Shown: piece by piece, positions 39,201 through 51,800 of the stretch
How the letters are laid out: each line of letters begins with the position of its first letter
How positions within the stretch are numbered: the stretch's first letter is position 1
Assembly (NCBI GenBank): GCA_963575745.1
Contig: CAUYUJ010020595.1
Span: 7,501-71,500, forward strand
Reading direction: 5' to 3'
DNA length: 64,000 nt
Source of the DNA: Prorocentrum cordatum
Taxonomy: Eukaryota > Sar > Dinophyceae > Prorocentrales > Prorocentraceae
The notes under the pieces: generated by a model
The model's database searches: none
Told to the model about the DNA's origin: nothing
The model's input: only the letters and a program-made list of their open reading frames with translations
Position numbers and translations under genes: made by a program

Positions 39201-42200
39201 CTTTGATCCTTAGGAATGCCTAGGGAATGCTAGGGATCTGGTTCAGATCCCTTGGAATCCCTAGGGAATTCCAGGGACATGGGTCGGATCCATAGGACTC
39301 CCTAGGAAATGCTTGGGATCTGGCTCAGACCCCCTGGAATCCCTATGGGAATGCTAGAATCTGGCTTCGTTCGGAATCCTAAGGATCTGGCTCGGATCCC
39401 TAGGAGTCAACAGGGAATGAGAATAGCTGTTAGAATCTGGCTCAGATCCCTAGGAATCCCTAGGGAATGCTGGGGATCTGGTTCAGATCCATAGGATCCC
39501 ATCGGGGAGGCTAGGATCTGGTTCAGATCCATAGGAATTCCTAGGACCTGTTTCAGATACCCAGGCATTCCTTCGGAATGCTAGGGGTCCTGGCTCAGAT
39601 CCATTGGAATCCTTCGGGGAATGCTAGGGATCTGGTTCAGATCCTTGGGAATCCCCTCTGTAATGTTAGGGATCTGGCTTTGATCCTTAGGAATGCCTAG
39701 GGAATGCTAGGGATCTGGCTCAGATCCTTAGGAACGCCTAGGGAATGCTAGAGATCTGGCTCAGATCCGTAGGAACTCTTACAAAATCCTAAGGGTCTAG
39801 CTTAGATCCATAAGAATTCAAAGGGAATGCTAGGATATGGTTCATGTTCCTAGGAATCCCTAGGGAATGCTAGGATCTGGCTCAGATCCCCAGGAATCCC
39901 TAGGGATTCCTAGTGATATGGGTCAGATCCCTAGGAATTCCTAGGATCTGGCTCAGACTGTTAGGCACCCTTTCGGAACGCTAGGGCCTGGCTCAGATCC
40001 CCAAGAACTTTGTGGGAATGCGAGGCGTCTGGTTCAGATCCTTAGGAACCCCAGGGGCTAGGATCTTGTTCAGATCCCTAAGGATAGGTTCGGAATCCCA
40101 AGGATGTGGCTCAGATCTTTAGAAATCCGCACGGAATGCTAGGAACTTGGCTCAGATCCATAGACAGTCGTTCGGACTGCTAGGATCTGGCTCCGATCCA
40201 TTGGAAGCCCTAGGGGATGCTAGGGGTCTGGCTCATATCCATAGGAATCCTTCTGGAACTTTAAAGGTCTGGCTCAGATCCATGGGAATCCTTCGGGAAT
40301 GCCAGGGATCTGGCTCAGATCCATGTGAATTCTTTCAGAATTCGAAGGACCTGGCTCAGATCCATAGGAGTCCACGGGGAATGCTAGTAGCTGCTAGAAT
40401 CTGGCGCAGATCCTTAGTGAGCCCTAGGGAATGCTAGGGATCTGGTTCAGATCCATTGGATCCCATCGGGAAGGCTAGGATCTGGTTCAGATCTTTAGGA
40501 AATCCTAGGACCTGGCTCAGATCCCTAAGCATTCCTTCGGAATGCTAGGGCTCTGGCCCAGATCCGTTGGAATCCATAGGGAATGCTAAGGATCTGGATC
40601 AGATCCTTAGGAATCCCCGCTGTAATGCCAGGGATCTGGCTTTGGTCCTTAGGAATACCTGGGGAATGCTAGGAATCTGGTTCAGATCCCCTGGAACCCC
40701 TAGGGAATGCCAGGGATATCGGTCTAATCCATAAGAAGCCCTATGGATTTTTGGGGATCTGGCTCAGATCCCCAGGAATCCCTAAGGGGATGCTAGAATA
40801 TGGCTCAGATCCGCTGGAATTCTTTCGGGATCCCAAGGATCTGGCCCAGATCCCTCGGAGTCAACAGGGAATGCTAATAGCTGTTAGAATCTGGCTCAGA
40901 TCCCTCGGAATCCCCAGGGAATGCGAGGGATCTGGTCCAGATACATAGGATCCGATCGGGAATGCTAGGGTCTGGTTCAGATCCATCGGAATTCCTAGGA
41001 CCTGGTTCAGATCCCTAGGCTTTCCTTCGGAATGCTAGGGATCTGGCTCAGATCCATTGGAATCCCGGGTTAATGCTCGGGATCTGGTTCAGATCCTTAG
41101 GAACCCCCAGGGAATGCTAGGGATCTGGCTTTCATCCTTAGGAATGATTAGGGAATGCTAGGGATTTGGCTCAGGTCCGTGGGAATTCTTAATGGCTCAG
41201 ATCCATTGGAATCCCTAGGGGGTGCTAGGGATCTGGCCCAGATCCTTAGGAATCCCCGTTGTAATGCTAGGGTTCTGGCTTTGATCCTTAGGAATGCCTA
41301 GGGACTGCTAGGGATCTGGGTCAGATCCCGAGGAATGCCTAGGGAATGCTACGGATATGGCTCAGATCCGTAGGAACTCTTATACAGAATTCTAAGGGTC
41401 TAGCTTAGATCCATAAGAATTCAAAGGGAATGCTAGGGATCTGGTTCATATCCATAAGACTCCTTAGGGAATGCTAGGGATCTGGCTTTGATCCTTAGGA
41501 ATGCCTAGGGAATGCTAGGGATCTGGCTCAGATCCCCCGGAATCCCTATGGATTCCGAGTGATCTGGGTCAGATCCTTCGGAATTTTTAGGATCTGGTTC
41601 AGATCCCTAGGCATCCTTTCGGAACGCTAAAGTCTGGCTTAGATCCCCAAGAACCCTGTGGGAATGCTTGGAATCTGGCTCAGATCCCTAGGAACCCCCA
41701 GGGGCTAGGATCTTGCTCAGATCCCTTTAGGATTTTTTCGGAATCCCAAGGGTTTGGCTCAGATCTTTAGAAATCCGCACGGACTGCTAGGAACTTGGCT
41801 CGGATCCATAGACAGTATTTCGGACTGCTAGGATCTGGCTCAGATCCATTGGAAGCCCTAGGGGATGCTAGGGATCTGGCTCATAACCATCGGAATCCTT
41901 AGGGCATTGAAAAGATCTGGCTCAGGTCCCTAGGAACCCCTAGGGAATCCTAGGGATCTGGCGCAGAGCCGTGGGAATTCTCTTTGGTTCCTAAGGATCT
42001 GGCCCAGATCCCTCGGAGTCCACAGGGAATGAGAGTAGCTGCTAGAATCGCGCTCAGATCCTTAGGAATCCCTAGGGAATGCTAGGGATCTGGCTCAGAT
42101 CCATAGGATCCCATCGGGAAGGCTAGGATATGGTTCAGATCCCTAGGGGATCCTAGGATCTGGCTCAGATCCTTAGGCGTTCCTTCGGAATGTTATGGCT

Positions 42201-43779
42201 CTGGCTCAGATCCATTGGAATCCTTCGGGGAATGCTAGGGATCTGGTTCAGATCCTTAGGAATCCCCGCTGTAATGCTAGGGATCTGGCTTTGATCCTTA
42301 GGAATGCCTAGGGAATGCTAGGGATCTGGTTCAGATCCAGTGGAATCCTTAGGGGATGCTATGGATATGGGTCAGATCCATAAGAATCCCCAGGGATTTG
42401 TTGGGATCTGGCTCAGATCCCTAGGAATCCATTGGGAGTGCTACGGATATGGCTCAGATCCGTGGGAATTCCTTCGGGTTCCTAAGGATCTGGCTCAGAT
42501 CCCTAGGAGTCAACAGGGAATGCTAATAGCTGCTAGAATCTGCTTCTGATCCCTAGGAATCTTTAGGGAATGCTAAGGATCTGGTTCAGATCCGTTGGAT
42601 CCCATCGGGAAGGCTAGGATATGGTTCAGATCCCTAGGAATTCCTAGGACCTGGTTCAGATCCTTAGGCATTCCTTCGGAATGCAAGGGATCTGGCTCAG
42701 ATCCATTGGAATCCTTGGGGGATGCTAAGGATCTGGTTCAGATCCTTAGGAATCCCTGCTGTAATGCGATGGATCTGGCGTTGATTCTTAGGAATGCTCA
42801 GGGAATGCTAGGGATCTGGCTCGGATCCGTGTGAATTCTTACTGGCTCAGATCCATTGGGATCCCTAGGGAATGCTAGGGACCTGGCTCAGATCCATAGA
42901 AATGCCTGGGAAATGCTAGGGATCTGGCTCAGATCCATAGGAATCCAAAGGGAACTCTATGGATCTGGTTCAGATCCTTAGGAATGCCTAGGGGATGCTA
43001 GGGATCTGGCTCAGATCCCTAGGAACTCTTACAGAATCTTCAGGGTCTAGCTCAGATCCATCGGAATCCAAAGGGAATGCTAGGATCTGGTTCGTGTCCA
43101 TAAGAATCCTTAGGGAATGCTAGGGATCTGGCTCAGATCCCTGGGAATCCCTAGGGAATGCTAGGATCTGGCTCAGATCCTTAGGAATTCCGATGGCTTC
43201 CTAATGATCTGGGTCAGATCCTTCGGAATTCCTAGGATCTGGCTCAGATCCCTAGGCATCCTTTCGGAACGCTAGGGTCTGGCTCAGACCCCCAAGAACC
43301 CTTTCTGGGAATGCGAGGGATCTGAGTCAGATCCCTAGGCACCCCCAGGGGCTAGGATCTTGCTCAGATCCCTAGGGATTTTTTGCTTCAGAATCCCAAG
43401 GATTTGGCTCAGATCTTTACAAATCCGTACGGATTGCTAGGAACTTTGTTCAGATCCATCGGCAGTCTTTCGGACTGCTAGGATCTGGTTCAGATCCGTT
43501 GGAAGCTTCAGGAAATGCTAGGGGTATGATTCATGTCCATAGGAATCCGTAAGGAATTTTAAGGATCTGGCTCAGGTCCGTAGGAATCCTTAGGGATTGC
43601 TAGGGATCTGGCTCAGATCCATTGGAGTTCCTTCGGCCTCCTAAGGATCTGGCTCAGATCCCTAGGAGTCGACAGGGAATGCTACTAGTTGTTAGAATCT
43701 GGCTCTGATCCTTAGGAATCACTACGGAATGCTAGGGATCTGGTTCAGATCCATAGGATCCGATCGGGAAGGCTAGGAT
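36290..43779 (+). repeat. ~41-bp satellite, array 1 left part
   Basis: The unit is approximately GGATCTGGCTCAGATCCxTA followed by GGAATxCCTAGGGAATGCTA and one base. Each contains the small palindrome GGATCTG-gct-CAGATCC and a second, CCTAGG-type one. Units are 10-25 percent diverged with many indels. Variant units (GCTAGTAGCTGCTAGAATC; CCCCGCTGTAATGCTAGGG) recur at recurring long intervals, showing higher-order structure. Short frames rich in GSGSDP and DLAQIPRN are by-products. Confidence 0.97.
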
Positions 43780-43786
43780 CTGGTTC

Positions 43787-44953
43787 GAAAGAGCGTGTTC
43801 TACCGCTGCTGGCGGAAAACCGGGGGGGGTCACTACCGGTTCGACCCCCCCCCCCCCTCCGGAAAACCACGGGGGGTCTCTGCCGGTTCGAGCCCCCCCC
43901 CCCCCCCCCCCAGCTCATCATGAAAAGGGAGGGGGGGGGGTCACTACCGGTTCGAACCCCCCCCCCCCCCTCGAAAACCGAGCGGGGGCGCGGACAGTGG
44001 CGGGGGCGGTGTTGGCGGGAACAGCGGTGAGGGGACAGCGGGACAGCGGCGGGGACAGCGGGGGGACAGTGGGACAGCGGTGGGGACGGCAGTGGCGGGG
44101 ACAGTGGTGGGGACAATGGTGGGAACAGGGGGGACAGTGGACAGTGGTGGGAACGGTGGTGGCGGGGACAGTGGTGGGGACAGTGGGAACGAGGTGGGAA
44201 AACTAAGACAATGGAGGGTACAATGGTGGTGGGGACACTGGTAAAGGCGTCGGCGAGGACGGCGGTGGGACAATGGGACAGAGGTACTGCGGGGACAGCG
44301 GTGGGGACAGTGGGGACAGCGGTGGGAACAGGGGGACAGCTCAGTGGGACAGCGGAGGAGTCAGTGGGACAGCGGGGACAGTGGGGATAGGCAGTGGTTG
44401 GGTCCGTGGAGACAGTGGGGAGAGTGGAACCGCTGTGGGAACAGTTGTGGGAACAGTGGGGACAGTGCGACAGTGGTGGGGGCACTGGTGGGGACAATAG
44501 GGACGGCGGTGGAACCAGCGGGGGCAGTGGTGGTGAGGACAGCGGCGCTGGGAACAACAGTGGGGGATGTCATGCGAGCGGCGGTAGGGACCGGGAGTCG
44601 TTTGTTGGCGGTGCGCGGGGGGGGGGGTCGAACCGGTAGTGACCCCCCTCTGGTTTTCGAGGGGGGTGGGGGGTCCAACCGGCAGTGGCCCCCCCTCGGT
44701 TTTCCGGGCCCGGAGGGGGCGCGGGGGGGTGGAGGGGTTCGAACCGGTAGTGACCCCCCCCCCCCCCGGTTTTCGAGGGGAGGGGTGGAGGGGGAGGGGT
44801 CAGGGAGGGAGGGGGTTTTGCCAGGAGGGAGGGGGAGGGAGGGGGGGGAGGGGGGGTTCGGAGGAGGGGTGGGGGGGGAACCCCGGGTTCCGGAGGAAAA
44901 GGTTGGCAGTTTTCCACGGTAAAGCGGCGGTGGATCACGCTCTCTCTCTCTCT
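43787..44953. mobile_element. Foldback-type insertion with TIRs and 7-bp target duplication
   Basis: The 41-bp satellite is interrupted by 1167 bp bounded by CTGGTTC at 43780-43786 and 44954-44960. The left end GAAAGAGCGTGTTCTACCGC is mirrored at the right end as GCGGTGGATCACGCTCTCTC. Inside, two or three G/C-run units on each side, carrying GGTCACTACCGGTTCGAACC (left) and its reverse complement (right), form long imperfect inverted arms. The middle (about 43990-44560) is a GGGGACAGTGG-type minisatellite. No transposase frame is present, so it is non-autonomous. Confidence 0.7.
43990..44560. repeat. GGGACAGTGG minisatellite inside the insertion
   Basis: About 50 degenerate 9-15 bp units (GGGGACAGCGGT, GGGACAATGGTG). 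Confidence 0.85.
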
Positions 44954-44960
44954 CTGGTTC

Positions 44961-47608
44961 AGATCACCAGGATTCCTAGGACCTGGTCCAGATCCCTAGG
45001 CATTCCTTCGGGATGCTAGCGATCTGGCGCAGATTCATTGGAATCCCTGGGGAACGCTAGGGATCTGGCTCAGATCCTTAGGAATCCCCGTTGAAATGCT
45101 AGGGATCTGGCTTTGATCCTTAGGAATGCTTAGGGAATGCTAGGGATCTGGTTCAGATCCATGGGAATTCCTACTGGCTCAGATCCATTGGAATCCCTAG
45201 GGAATGCTAAGGATCTGGCTCAGATCCATAGGAATGCTTAGGGAATGCTACGGATCTGGCTCAGTTTCCTTGGAATCCCTAAGGAATGCTAGGGATCTGG
45301 CTCAGATCCTTAGGAGTGCCTAGGGAATGCTAGGGATCTGGCTCAGATCCCTAGGAAGAATCCTAAGGGTCTAGCTCAGATCCATCGGATCCCATCGGGA
45401 ATGCTAGGATCTGGTTCATAGCCATAGGAATCCCTAGGGGATGCTAGGGATCTGGGTCAGATCCTTAGGAATTCCTTGGGAATGTAGAGATCTGACTCAG
45501 ATCCCTAGCAACCCCCATGGATTTCTATGGATCTGGGCCGGATACCTTAGGAATGCCTAGGATTTGGCTCAGATCCCCAGGCATCCTTTCGGAATGCTAG
45601 GGTATGGCCCAGATCCCCAAGAACCCTTCGGGAATGCTAGGGATCTGGCTCAGATCCCTTAGAACCCCCAGGGGCTAGGATCTGGCTCAGATTCCTAAGG
45701 ATTTGTTTCGGAATCCCCAGGGTTTGGGTCAGATCTTTAGAAATTCGTACGGAACGCTAGGAACTTGGCTCAGATCCATAGACATTCTTTTGGACTGCTA
45801 GGATCTGGTCCAGATCCATTGGAATCCCTAGGGGATGCTAGGGATCTGGCTCAGATCTATTGGAATCCCTAGGGGATGCTAGGAATTTGGCTCAGATCCA
45901 TAGGAATGCCTAGGGAATGCTACGGATCTGGCTCAGTTTCCTTGGCATCCCTAGGGAATGCTAGGGATCTGGCTCAGATGCCTAGGAGTGCCTAGGGAAT
46001 GCTAGGGATCTGGATCAGATCCGTAGGAACTCTTCCAGAAGCCTAAGAGTCTAGCTCAGATCCATAGGAATCCAGAGGGACTGCTAGGATCTGGTTCATA
46101 TCCATAAGAATCCCAAAGGAATGTTAGGGATCTGGCTCAGGTACTTAGGAATCCCTAGGGAATGCTAGGACCTGGCTCAGATCCCCAGGAGCCCCGAGGG
46201 ATTCCTAGGGATCTGGGTTCGATCCTTAGGAATGTTAAGGATCTGGCTCAGATCCCTAGGCATCCTTTCGGAACGTTAGGGTCTGGCCCAGATCCCCAAG
46301 AACCCGTTGGGAATGCTAGGGATCTGGCTCAGATCCCTAGGAACCCCCAGGGGCTAGGATCTTGCTCAGATCCCTAGGGATTTTTCTGAAACCCAAGGGT
46401 TTGGGTCAGATCTTTAGAAATCCGTATGGACTGCTAGGAACTTGGCTCAGATCCATAGACAGTTTTTCGGACTGCTAGGGTCAGGCTCAGCTCCATTGGA
46501 AGCCCTAGGGGATGCTAGGGATCTGGTTCATATCCATCGGAATCCTTAAGGAAGTTCAAGGATCTGGCTCAGATCCCTAGGGATCCCTAGGGAATGCTCG
46601 GGATCTGGCTCAGATCCTCAGGATTTTTTTTTTTCGGAATCCTAAGGATCTGGCTCAGATCCCTAGGAGTCAACAGGGAATGCTAGTAGCTGCTAGACTC
46701 TGGCTCAGATCTCTAGGAATCCCTAGGGAATGCTAAGGTTTGGGTTCAGATCCATAGGATCCCATCGGGAAGGCTAGGATATGGTTCAGATCCCCAGGGA
46801 TCCTAGGATCTGGCTCAGATCCCTAGGCGTTCCTTCGGAATGCTAGGGGTCTGGCTCAGATCCGTTGGAATCCAGGGGGAATGCGAGGGATCTGGCTCAG
46901 ATCCCTAGGAATCCCCACTGTAATGCTAGGGATCTGGCTTTGATCCTTAGGAATGCCTAGGGAATGCTACGGATCTGGTTCAGATCCATGGGAATTCCTA
47001 TTGGCTCAGATCCATTGGAATCCCTAGGGAATGCTGGGGATTTGGCTCAGGTCCATAGGAAAGCCTAGGGAATGCTACGGGTCTGGCTCAGATCCTTAGG
47101 AATCCCTGCGGACTGCTAGGGATCTGGCTCAGATCCCTAGGAATGCTCAGGGAATGCTAGGGATCTGGCTCAGATCCTTAGGAACTCTTACAGAATCCTA
47201 AGGGTCTAGCTCAGACCCATAGGAATTCAGAAGCGATGCTAGGATCTGGGATGCTAGGGATCTGGGTCAGATCCTTAGGAATCCCTAGGGAATGCTAGGA
47301 TCTGGCCCAGATCCCCAGTAATCCCGAAGGATTCCTAGGGATCTGGGTCAGATCATTAGGAATTCCTGGGATCTGGCTCAGATCCCTCGGCATCCTTTCC
47401 GAATGCTAGGGTCTGGCTCAGATCCCCAAGAACCCTTTGGGAATGCTAGGGATTTGGCTCAGATCCTTAGGAACCCACAGGGGCTAGGATCTTGCTCAGA
47501 TCCCTAAGGATGTTTTTTTTTTTTCGGAATCCAAACGATTTGGCTCAGATCTTTAGAAATCCGTACGGAATGCTAGGAACTTGGCTCAGATCCATAGACA
47601 TTTTTTCG
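44961..47608 (+). repeat. ~41-bp satellite, array 1 right part
   Basis: Same unit and orientation as 36290-43779, resuming directly after the second CTGGTTC. It includes T-run variants (46625, 47512) and ends at the CA repeat. Confidence 0.97.
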
Positions 47609-47609
47609 G

Positions 47610-47611
<2 letters not shown>

Positions 47612-47679
<68 letters not shown>

Positions 47680-47787
47680 ACACACATGCACGCACGCACG
47701 CACGCACGCACGTACGCACACACGCACACACACACACACTCTCTCTCTCACACACACACACTCTCGTACACACACACGCACACACAC

Positions 47788-47870
<83 letters not shown>
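47612..47870. repeat. (CA)n microsatellite
   Basis: CACA array with CACG blocks and two CTCTCT interruptions. 47880-48455 after it is unique sequence in which I see no supportable gene. Confidence 0.97.
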
Positions 47871-47872
<2 letters not shown>

Positions 47873-49096
47873 GGTCGTTTTCTCGCGTTCGGCCCGTCTC
47901 GGGCGTTGTGCTAGCGGGCACGACGAGATATATCTAATTGCTGCGTTTCCACGCATATGTTTTCAGCACGGTTATTGTCTTCAGCACAGCACCTGCCTAT
48001 GCCATCGTTGTTTGCGTGCACCCCCGCACGCTCTCCCTCCCTCCCCAGACACCCTCGCGTCGTCGCAATGTGTCGCTCGGCCAGAGTGTCTCTCATGGAT
48101 TTAACTATGATGACACCTATTTGTTCGGCCACTGTTTTCAGCAGCAGGCGTCCAGATAGACGCTTGCCACGAGGTGTGAAGGCGCCCCGCGATAGTTCAG
48201 ACAGCTCCCGTGCCGTTGGCGATGCAGAAATTTAGCGTGGTCCCGAAGAAGGGGTCCAGACCTCTTCCGGGTCAACGCCAGGAAAAATGCATGACGTCGG
48301 GTGTCTTGGTCCCCCGTCCGGTCTCCTTCCCTTGCGCCAAGGGCTTCCTCCGCCCTCCCTGGCCAGAGCCCTCTCGGCACAGGTCTCTGGGCCCTTCCAG
48401 GGATCCGTCCTGGTCGGTGTTCCGGGATGTGTTCCGAGGCCTGGGCTTATCCATCACCCCTTCCTTGGGGCTCGATCTTTGTGGACATTGGCAGGCGGTG
48501 GCTATGGATGTGTTCGGGCCCTGGGGGGCGAAACATGTCCATATCCACTGTCTCCATCGGGGGCCGCCGCCGCCGCCGCTGGCCCCTCCGGCAGGCTGCC
48601 GCGGACCCTGGGCGTGTGCCGCGCGGGCGTCAAGCAGCCCCTTGGGTGCGCGCGCGCGCGTGCGGCCCTTGCTGCCCGAGTCCCTGCCCGGCCCTCGGCG
48701 GTCGCGCGCTCGCCCCGGCTGATCGCTCGGTATGCGCAGTGCTTTGTATGCGTTCCAGGATGCGGAAATGCCGTGCCCGCGCGCCGTGCCCATGTGCCGT
48801 GCCATGCCGTGCCTGTGCTCCAGGATGCGGAAGATATGCGTCGTGCCGCTTGCCATGCCGTGACGGTCCCGGGTGCTGTGCCCGCGTGCCGTGCTTGCGT
48901 GCCGCGATCGTGTGCCGAGCCGTGCCGTGCCCCCGTGCGGCGCCATGCCGCGCTTGTGTGCCGTGCCGTGGTTTGCCTTGTTTCTGGACAGCAACGAGTA
49001 CGACGACGACGATGACGACGACGACGGCGACGGTGACTTGGTCGTCGAGGGGCAGGCGGAGGACGAGGAGGAGGAGGAGGAAGAGGCGAGGGGCAG

Positions 49097-49245
49097 GCGG
49101 ATGATGAATACGTAGATGAGGAGGAAGACGGAGAGGTGGACGAGGTGGAGGAGGAGGGGGAGGGGCAGATGAAGCGGAAAATGACAAAGTGCACCGACCC
49201 CGATGCTTTCCATTCAGCCGAGGCCGATGGCAACCCGGAGGCGCG
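49097..49245 (+). CDS. Candidate acidic exon, copy 1
   Basis: After GGGGCAG the frame encodes ADDEYVDEEEDGEVDEVEEE, then QMKRKMTKCTDPDAFHSAEA and DGNPEA. The acidic run followed by a basic KRK cluster resembles linkers of nuclear proteins. In copy 2 (61219) the frame is kept despite a 9-bp length difference, and the last 25 codons are identical. The frame upstream and downstream is dominated by GGA and CGT repeats, so exon limits are guesses. Confidence 0.35.
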
Positions 49246-49513
49246 GCCAGTTCTGCTGCAGGTCATCGTCGGTCTTCGTCGATGTCATCGTCGGTCGTCG
49301 GTCCTCGCCGCTGCCTTCATCGTCGTGGATGTCGTCGCCGCTGCCATCGACGCCGTCGCGCCGCCGCCGTTGCCGCAGCCGCCGTCGTCGTCGTCGCCGT
49401 CGCCGTCACCGTCGGAGGAGGTGGAGGGGGAGGGCAGGAGGGAGGAGGAGGTGGAGGAGGTGGAGGAGGTGGAGGTGGAAGAGGGGGAGGAGGATTGTGG
49501 AGGAGAGGGGGGG

Positions 49514-49778
49514 GCAGGATACAGCTTTGGTTTTTTCGGGTCTCCCAGGGGCGATGGGGGCGCAGACAAACATTGCATCGCATGCCTTTCGCTGGGCTTG
49601 AGACCCCAAGGTTTTGCGGAAAACCCTGGGGTCTCAAACGTAAGGGTGAACGATAATTTTCCGACGAAAGTAATGCTCGTAGGAGCGTTAAATTGCCGCC
49701 TGCTGGGCCGTCGTCCCATTGTCGTCCTCGTCGGTCGTGGGTCGTCGTCGTCTGGCTTCCGCCATGAGGCGGCGAGTA

Positions 49779-49819
<41 letters not shown>

Positions 49820-50150
49820 GTTCGTCGTCGTGTTCGTCGTCGTCGTCCTCGTCTTCGTCGTCGTCGTCCCCGCTTCCGTCATCGCGTTCGTCGCCGCCCT
49901 CGCCGCTCGCCATCAGGGGCCCCTCCTTCACGAGGCGGCGCTGGTCCTGGTGGACGCCCTGGCAGCGAGGCAGCTTCCGGTACGAGGGTGGACGCTGGCA
50001 GCGAGGGAGCCCCCCCCGTGGCCGCGGGCAGTCCTGATGGGCGCTTGCCGCGAGGCAGCCCCCGCTACGAAGGTGTAGGCCGCCGTCATCGAACTCGTCG
50101 TCGTGGTCGTAGTGTACGTTGCCGTACTCGTCGTCGTCATCGTAATCCCC
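49514..50150 (+). repeat. Hairpin-CGT module, copy 1
   Basis: A ~620-bp module: GGCAGGATACAG start; a 40-nt hairpin (49598-49637, 18-bp stem with one mismatch); a conserved ~100-bp segment; a CGT array; and a GC-rich end with GGCAGCGAGGCAGC words. It recurs at 50413-51030, 61575-62220 and 62489-63100. Confidence 0.85.
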
Positions 50151-50412
50151 GTCGTCATCGTCTTTCTCATCGTCGTTGTCGTCCTCGTCCTCGTCCTCGT
50201 CGTCGTCTCCCGTAGTCGCCGTCGCCGTCGCACTCGTCGTCGTAGTCGCCGTCGCCGTCGTCGTAGTCATCATCGTCGTCGTCTTCCTCGTCCTCGTCGT
50301 CGTCTTCCGTAGTCGCCGTCGCCGTCGCACGCGTCGTCGTAGTCGCCGTCGTCGTCGTCGTACTCGCCACTCTACTCGCCTTAGGGGGAAGAGGACTGAG
50401 AAGGAGGGGGAG

Positions 50413-51030
50413 GGCAGGATACAGTTTTGGCTTTTTCGGGCCTCCCAGGGGCGATGGGGGCGCAGACAAATATTGCATCGCATGCCGTTCGCTGGGCTTG
50501 AGACCCCAAGGTTTTGCACAAAACCTTGGGGTCTCAAACATAAGGGCGAACGATAATTTTCCCACGAAAATAATGCCCGTGGTAGCCTTAAATTGCCGCC
50601 TGATGGGGCCGTCGTCCCATTGTCGTCCTCGTCGTCGTCGGTCGTCGTCTGGCGTCCGCCATGAGGCAGCGAGTCGTCGTCGCCGCCGTCGTCGTCGTCG
50701 TCGTCGTCGTGTTCGTCGTCGTCGTCGTCGTCCTCGTCCTCGTCGTCGTCGCCCCCGCTTCCGTCATCGCGTTCGTCGCCGTCCTCGCCGCTCGCCATGA
50801 GGGGCCCCTCCTTCACGAGGCGGCGCTGGTCCTGGTGGACGCCCTGGCAGCGAGGCAGCCTCCGGCACGAGGGTGGGCGCTGGCAGCGAGGGAGCCCCCC
50901 CCGAGGCCGCGGGCAGTCCTGATGGGCGCTTGCCGCGAGGCAGCTCCTGCTACGAAGGTGTAGGCCGCCGTCATCGAACTCGTCGTCGCGGTCGTAGTCT
51001 ACGTTGCCGTACTCGTCGTCATCGTAATCC
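50413..51030 (+). repeat. Hairpin-CGT module, copy 2
   Basis: As copy 1. The hairpin at 50498-50537 is perfect: TTGAGACCCCAAGGTTTT, loop GCAC, then AAAACCTTGGGGTCTCAA. A long acidic minus-strand frame (50816-49317) crosses both modules but owes its length to CGT repeats. Confidence 0.85.
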
Positions 51031-51106
51031 CACGTTCTACTTGTCCACCGTGTCCACTCGTCTACTCATTAGGCCGGTGAAGTCGTCGTCCTACTCGTCG
51101 TCGTAG

Positions 51107-51353
51107 AGGCGAGAACCCGCACGGCTGGGCCCGCGGCTCCTTCTACAACGCCTGGCACTCGGGAGGGAGCAAACCAGGAGAACCGCTTGAAATCCAGCAC
51201 ATCGAGACGTTGGCTGCCGATGTGTTCCAGGCGCTGACCAGCCACAGCCTGGGGGGCAGTGATCCTTTAACCCCTGCGGGACCCATGTGCTTCGACGGCC
51301 CCCCGCGGGGCGTCGTCGAAGTGATGGCTTCCTCGTGGGGCCCGGGAACATAG
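51107..51353 (+). CDS. Candidate coding exon, ~82 codons (copy 1)
   Basis: After an acceptor-like CTCGTCGTCGTAG, the frame encodes GENPHGWARGSFYNAWHSGG and continues with mixed residues (IQHIETLAADVFQALTS) to TAG at 51351-51353. The corresponding stretch of copy 2 (about 63173-63339) keeps the first ~45 codons but single-base deletions shift it to an early stop, so one copy is decayed or the exon ends earlier. No ATG opens it. No family recognised. Confidence 0.35.
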
Positions 51354-51517
51354 CTCTCCCACTTGAGTCTGGTTTGGAGGGGTACTGCTGCGAGAGCTTC
51401 TCGGTCAAGTCCTACAACTTCTCCAAGGTCTTGGATCCTCTACCCTCGATCCACCCCCAGCTGGATCCCTGCCTTGGTGAACCCATCACGGAAACAACGA
51501 CTCCGCTTTGGTCGCGC
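51353..51517 (+). CDS. Candidate coding exon, second (copy 1)
   Basis: In another phase the plus strand reads IALPLESGLEGYCCESFSVK, then SYNFSKVLDPLPSIHPQLD, up to a possible GT donor near 51512 that is also present in copy 2. Between copies this stretch has only about four changes in 140 bases, fewer than neighbouring DNA. The relation to the exon at 51107-51353 is unresolved. Confidence 0.35.
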
Positions 51518-51800
51518 ATGCGGCGGCGGGGCGAGGTGGAGGAGGTGGAGGAGGAAGAGGGGGGGGAGGAGCGAGGAGGAGGAGGGGGAGGAGTTGGAGG
51601 GCAGGATATCCTGGATTGAGGGGAGAGGAGACAGGTTTGACAGCTGTGGCCGTTGAGGGTCTCTCAGGTGGAAGGGGACGCAGAAGTATTGAATCGCCGC
51701 CGCCGTCTTCGTCGTCGCCATCGTCGCCGTCGCGCCGCCTCCGCTGCCGCCGCTGACGCCGCCGTCGTCGTCGTCGTCGTCGTCGAGTCTCACCCTGCAG

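Noticed and set aside
47492-47956. Thr-His and Cys-Val repeat frames
   Set aside because: CA dinucleotide array.
49317-50816. 499-codon minus-strand Asp-rich frame with repeated RPQGF..NLGVSSPA..MRCNxCLRPHRPW
   Set aside because: The Cys-containing motif is just the hairpin module read in reverse; comparison of four copies shows replacement changes in both strands' frames and no coding constraint.
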